64,000 nucleotides of DNA from CAYNWT01 sp964450955 (lineage in GTDB: Bacteria > Planctomycetota > Planctomycetia > Planctomycetales > Planctomycetaceae): assembly GCA_964450955.1 (NCBI GenBank), contig CAYVFI010000024.1:50864-114863 (forward strand), read 5' to 3'. Below are positions 60,529-64,000 of the stretch, one piece after another. Each line of letters opens with the position of its first letter. Position 1 is the stretch's first letter. The translations under genes and the position numbers were made by a program. The notes beneath the pieces are model-generated. The model searched no databases, was not told where the DNA came from, and saw only the letters and a list, made by a program, of their open reading frames with translations.

Positions 60529-63500
60529 ATGGATTTACTAGACCAACTTCGTGACCACTTCACGAGTCAGGATCTCGCCCGAGGTGCGAAGTACTTTGGC
60601 GCGGGGATGGTTGATCACCTTGTTGATCAGGGGGACGCCGTGCATGCCGAGGTTCGCAACGAGCAGGGCATGTTTTACGAGGTGTTCATCGGGTTTGATG
60701 GTGACACGCCCTCTGAGATCGAATGCAGCTGTCCACGGTTCGAAGACGGGTACGCCTGTAAGCACATCTGGGCTTCGGTGTTGCAGCTTTCATTGAACCG
60801 CGGTGCGTCAGAGACCAATAGTCATTCGGTGCGGCGATCGGCGAAGAAGAAGAAAAAAAAGAAGGCCGTTCGCAGGAGTAAGGTTAAGGGTCAGGCTAAG
60901 ACGAAGTCTCCCGAGTGGCTGCTTTCGCTCAATCAGGTCGTTCGTGAGTCATCGTTCAGCGACAAGAATTCACAGTACACCCCGCCGGTGGGAGGTGGCC
61001 GGGAGCAACGTATCTGGTACACGATTACGTTGAATCAGAATCTCACGAAGAGTTCGCCCCAGATTGACTTTGAACAACAAGTGCGGCGGAGGGATGGCCA
61101 GTGGGGAGCACTTAAGCCGCTTTCCATTACGGAACGAGGCCTTGAGATTTCCAACCGTGTTCATCGCGATGCGATCGACACCATCGACCACTGGCGCCGC
61201 GCTCTTAAAGACGAAACTCTTGACTGGCGATATCGGAGTCATGGTGTCTCGCAGATGACAGACTGGACCATTCCGGCTCTCGCATTCGACGCGGTTCTGC
61301 CAAAGTTGTTTGCGACAGGTTCCGTTCGGTGGCGGCTTGATGCCAGCACGCCACCCGGGGATGCGTTTCAGGTTCGGTGGGACGAACGCGTCTGGTTGCT
61401 GGACATCGAAGTCGTCACCGATGAAGAAGCCAGCGAGTGGGTTTTTCGAGCTCAATTGACCTGCGGGGGTGAGTCGTGCGGACTGGACGACACTGTTTTC
61501 GTGTTTACCGACGGGCTGGTGTTGTTCTCGAACCGTATGGCGAAGTTTGAGCCGAACGGGAATTTGGAATGGCTGCCTGTGTTGCGATCGACGGGGACGC
61601 TGCGTGTTCCTTTCAAGGACCGCGATCGTTTTGTTCGTGAGTTTGGCGACTCAGATGTCATCGCGGGTCTCGCGTTACCGGAAGATTTGCTACCGCCACC
61701 TGTCGCGGTGCAACCGACTGCTCGTATTCGCCTGAAAACAGTCAACGACTATGGAAAATCGCGCGTGCATGGTGATATCGATTTTCTGTACGGCGATCTT
61801 CCCGTTCGCGCGCGAGCAAAGGCGCAGTTGATTCGCCCTGATGATTCTGAGACTTGCTATAGGCGGAATAAGGCCGCTGAGCAAACGTGGCTTAAGGCTC
61901 TGCCCGCTGATCTGCGCCCGTATGCTGGTCGGGAGTGGAGCGAAGGTCGGCCGGACGTGGACTGTCTGCCCGCGCGGATGATTCCGATTGTGGGCGAACT
62001 GCTGGAAGCGGGTTGGGATGTCGAGATTGAAGAGCGGAAAGTTCGTCAGGGTGGTGTTGTTCGGGTTTCTGTCAAGAGCGACGTTGATTGGTTCGACCTG
62101 GAAGGTGAGATCGATTTCGATGAAACGGCTGCTGAGCTTCCCGACATCCTTGAAGCTGCGAAGTTGGGTCAACAGTTTGTGAAGTTACGCGACGGTTCTT
62201 TGGGGATGCTGCCGCAGGAGTGGCTGGATCAAAACGAAGATCTCATTGCGCTCGGGGAGTTGGGCGATGGCAAGGTGCGGTTTCGTCAATCGCAGGCCAT
62301 GCTGTTGGATTCATTGTTGGCCGCTCAACCAGACTCGCAGTCTGACAAGACGTTTCGGGCTTTCTGTCGGAAGCTGCGGTCGTTTGACGGCATCAAGCCG
62401 AAGGCAGCCACGCGTGGTTTCAAAGGTAAGCTGCGTGAGTATCAGCGTGATGGGTTAGCGTGGTTGAACTTCCTGCGAGAGTTTGGTTTGGGCGGTTGTC
62501 TGGCTGATGACATGGGGTTGGGGAAGACGGTTCAGGTTCTGGCCCTGTTAGAGTCCCGGCGGACGCGGCGACTAAAGGCGGATGAGGAACGGTTGCCGTC
62601 GTTGGTTGTTGTGCCGAAAAGTCTGGTGTTCAACTGGATTGAAGAAGCCAACCGGTTCGCTCCAAAACTACGCGTGGGCAACTACACGGGAACCGAACGG
62701 AAGTCACTGCTGAATTCACTGGACGAGTACGACTTGCTGGTGACAACCTACGGTTCGATGCGAATTGATATTGTTGAACTCAAAGAGATTGCGTTCGACT
62801 ATGTCATTCTGGACGAATCGCAGGCGATCAAGAACGCGAACGCTCAGGCTGCGAAAGCGGTGCGGTTGCTCAATGGTTGCAACAGACTGGCGATGACAGG
62901 AACGCCAATCGAAAACCACCTTGGCGAACTGTGGTCGCTGTTTGAGTTTCTTAACCCCGGCATGCTGGGGCGATCAACGGCATTTAAGCGATTGGCAAAG
63001 CGTCCGCGACTGGCTACGAAAACGGATGCTGTTGATGGTGAAGAGGCGACGGTCAAAGGCGGCGATCGTGAGCAAGTTGCATCGGCCTGTGTGGAGATGT
63101 TGGCTCAGGCTATTCGGCCTTACATGCTGCGGCGCACCAAGCAAGAGGTTCTGACTGAACTGCCGGACAAGACAGAGCAAACTTTGTTTTGTGAACTCAG
63201 CAGCAAGCAGCGGAAAACTTACGACAAGATTCGCAACTTCTACCGAGTGAGTCTCATGAAGTCGGTGAAGAAGAAGGGCTTAAAGCGATCGAAAATCCAT
63301 GTGCTGGAAGCGTTGCTGCGGTTGCGGCAGGCCGCGTGCCACCCAGGCTTGATTGATGCTGACTACGCGAAGTCGCCATCAGCCAAGCTTGACATGCTGG
63401 ATACACAGCTGGAAGAGATCGCTCGCGAGGGGCGCAAGGTTTTGGTGTTCTCACAGTTTACTTCGCTATTGGGACTGGTTCGCGATCGGCTGGACAAACA

Positions 63501-63885
63501 AGGTACTGTCTACGAATACCTTGACGGGAAGACTTCCGACCGGCAGGCCAGGGTCGATCGGTTTCAGGCCGATCCGGAGTGTTCTGTATTCCTGATTAGC
63601 CTGAAAGCAGGTGGCAGCGGTTTGAACCTGACTGCGGCCGAATACGTTTTTATTCTGGATCCCTGGTGGAACCCGGCCGTGGAGGCTCAGGCAATCGACC
63701 GTGCTCACCGCATTGGCCAGAAGAACCAGGTCTTCGCATACCGCCTGATCGCCAGAGGTACTGTTGAAGAGCGCATCCTTGAACTGCAAAAAAGTAAACG
63801 CGATTTGGCAGATTCTATTATCTCAGCCGACAGTAGTTTGATTAGCGATTTAAGCTCTGAGGATCTGCAGCTGTTGCTTAGCTGA
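60529..63885 (+). CDS. SWIM-domain SNF2/Rad54-type helicase
   Basis: 1118 residues. A SWIM zinc finger is at the N-terminus (CSC at 66-68 and CKH at 77-79, the CxCx8CxH pattern). A lysine-rich linker and a long middle domain of about 450 residues lead to the SNF2 motor: Walker A DDMGLGKTVQ (Lys666), the Walker B-equivalent LDESQ (Asp762-Gln765), TGTPIEN, and a C-terminal helicase lobe with SLKAGGSGLNLT and DRAHRIGQ. It should be a DNA-dependent ATPase remodelling protein-DNA complexes; bacterial SWIM-SNF2 proteins resemble the HepA/RapA-related superfamily. It appears complete and monocistronic. Confidence 0.93.
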   Translation: MDLLDQLRDHFTSQDLARGAKYFGAGMVDHLVDQGDAVHAEVRNEQGMFYEVFIGFDGDTPSEIECSCPRFEDGYACKHIWASVLQLSLNRGASETNSHSVRRSAKKKKKKKAVRRSKVKGQAKTKSPEWLLSLNQVVRESSFSDKNSQYTPPVGGGREQRIWYTITLNQNLTKSSPQIDFEQQVRRRDGQWGALKPLSITERGLEISNRVHRDAIDTIDHWRRALKDETLDWRYRSHGVSQMTDWTIPALAFDAVLPKLFATGSVRWRLDASTPPGDAFQVRWDERVWLLDIEVVTDEEASEWVFRAQLTCGGESCGLDDTVFVFTDGLVLFSNRMAKFEPNGNLEWLPVLRSTGTLRVPFKDRDRFVREFGDSDVIAGLALPEDLLPPPVAVQPTARIRLKTVNDYGKSRVHGDIDFLYGDLPVRARAKAQLIRPDDSETCYRRNKAAEQTWLKALPADLRPYAGREWSEGRPDVDCLPARMIPIVGELLEAGWDVEIEERKVRQGGVVRVSVKSDVDWFDLEGEIDFDETAAELPDILEAAKLGQQFVKLRDGSLGMLPQEWLDQNEDLIALGELGDGKVRFRQSQAMLLDSLLAAQPDSQSDKTFRAFCRKLRSFDGIKPKAATRGFKGKLREYQRDGLAWLNFLREFGLGGCLADDMGLGKTVQVLALLESRRTRRLKADEERLPSLVVVPKSLVFNWIEEANRFAPKLRVGNYTGTERKSLLNSLDEYDLLVTTYGSMRIDIVELKEIAFDYVILDESQAIKNANAQAAKAVRLLNGCNRLAMTGTPIENHLGELWSLFEFLNPGMLGRSTAFKRLAKRPRLATKTDAVDGEEATVKGGDREQVASACVEMLAQAIRPYMLRRTKQEVLTELPDKTEQTLFCELSSKQRKTYDKIRNFYRVSLMKSVKKKGLKRSKIHVLEALLRLRQAACHPGLIDADYAKSPSAKLDMLDTQLEEIAREGRKVLVFSQFTSLLGLVRDRLDKQGTVYEYLDGKTSDRQARVDRFQADPECSVFLISLKAGGSGLNLTAAEYVFILDPWWNPAVEAQAIDRAHRIGQKNQVFAYRLIARGTVEERILELQKSKRDLADSIISADSSLISDLSSEDLQLLLS

Positions 63886-63906
63886 CAGGCCGTAGTGGAC
63901 GAGGCA

Positions 63907-63950
63907 ACGAGTCCCGCTTGTCGTTATTATCTCCGAGTTCGGGGACTCGT
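63907..63950. repeat. Inverted repeat downstream of the SNF2 helicase gene
   Basis: ACGAGTCCC (63907-63915) and GGGACTCGT (63942-63950) form 9-bp arms with a 26-base loop. It lies 22 bases past the stop codon. No T-tract follows, so it is a weak terminator candidate. Confidence 0.5.
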
Positions 63951-64000
63951 CAGGGCAATCGCACGTTCAAGCTGCCTGAAACGCGGTTAAAATGCCTTTA

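Noticed and set aside
60538..60765. Minus-strand frame opposite the start of the SNF2 gene
   Set aside because: The SWIM zinc finger is clearly encoded on the plus strand here.

Overview
The window comes from a bacterium that is most likely a member of the Planctomycetota. The evidence is the gene repertoire: a DUF1598 protein, two surface proteins with a LEPR-XLL-type N-terminal signature, a CRTAC1/ASPIC-UnbV protein, a redoxin-cytochrome-PHM-EF-hand fusion, a DHOR-type dihaem cytochrome and an M56 peptidase with an extra secretin-type domain. Genes are mostly single or in short runs of two to four on both strands, with moderate to high GC. I see no phage, insertion sequence, CRISPR array or rRNA. 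One tRNA (Cys, GCA) is present.

Layout. 1-5.5 kb: the end of a BlaI-type repressor coupled to an M56/BlaR1-like sensor, a DUF4344 metallopeptidase and an L-threonine aldolase. 5.5-9.6 kb: a secreted S46 peptidase, then a probable arsenic-responsive locus. In that locus an aquaporin and an ArsR regulator diverge from one perfect palindrome, and a membrane ICMT-type methyltransferase converges on arsR. 9.8-14 kb: a GT4 glycosyltransferase, an M28 aminopeptidase and an RTX-repeat surface protein. 14.4-20.4 kb: a same-strand run of the multidomain redoxin/PHM protein, an RND/MMPL exporter and a membrane-anchored PQQ-type propeller. 20.6-23.6 kb: tRNA-Cys, two poorly known proteins and an HtrA protease. 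23.6-28.6 kb: a nitrogen-control cluster on the minus strand, glnK-amtB-glnD plus a small beta-rich protein. 28.9-34 kb: a prepilin peptidase, the CRTAC1 protein and the dihaem cytochrome. 34-41.5 kb: a class V aminotransferase, a FlgM-like protein overlapping fur, GT2, exonuclease III, TerB and MOSC proteins. 41.7-50.5 kb: a DNRLRE surface protein, cyclophilin, a PHP-domain protein, a BI-1 protein, a degenerate flavoprotein, an RluA-type synthase and an EEP-family protein. 50.5-64 kb: LepA, a secreted thioredoxin, DinB, DUF1598, an RNase Z-like MBL protein, a SUFU-domain protein and a SWIM-SNF2 helicase.

How genes work together. GlnD would uridylylate GlnK at its conserved Tyr51, and GlnK would gate AmtB. 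The aquaporin and ArsR pair suggests arsenite-controlled metalloid flux. BlaI and the M56 protein form a proteolysis-relieved repressor pair whose stimulus is unclear.

The most notable unexplained signal is a short palindromic repeat family. Four copies, at 26759-26790, 35438-35468, 46912-46943 and 54394-54424, lie at or within 16 bp of the stop codon of four unrelated genes (amtB, fur, a BI-1 gene, a DinB gene), always in the same orientation relative to the gene. At the DinB gene the stop region is also duplicated as a 14-bp tandem repeat.
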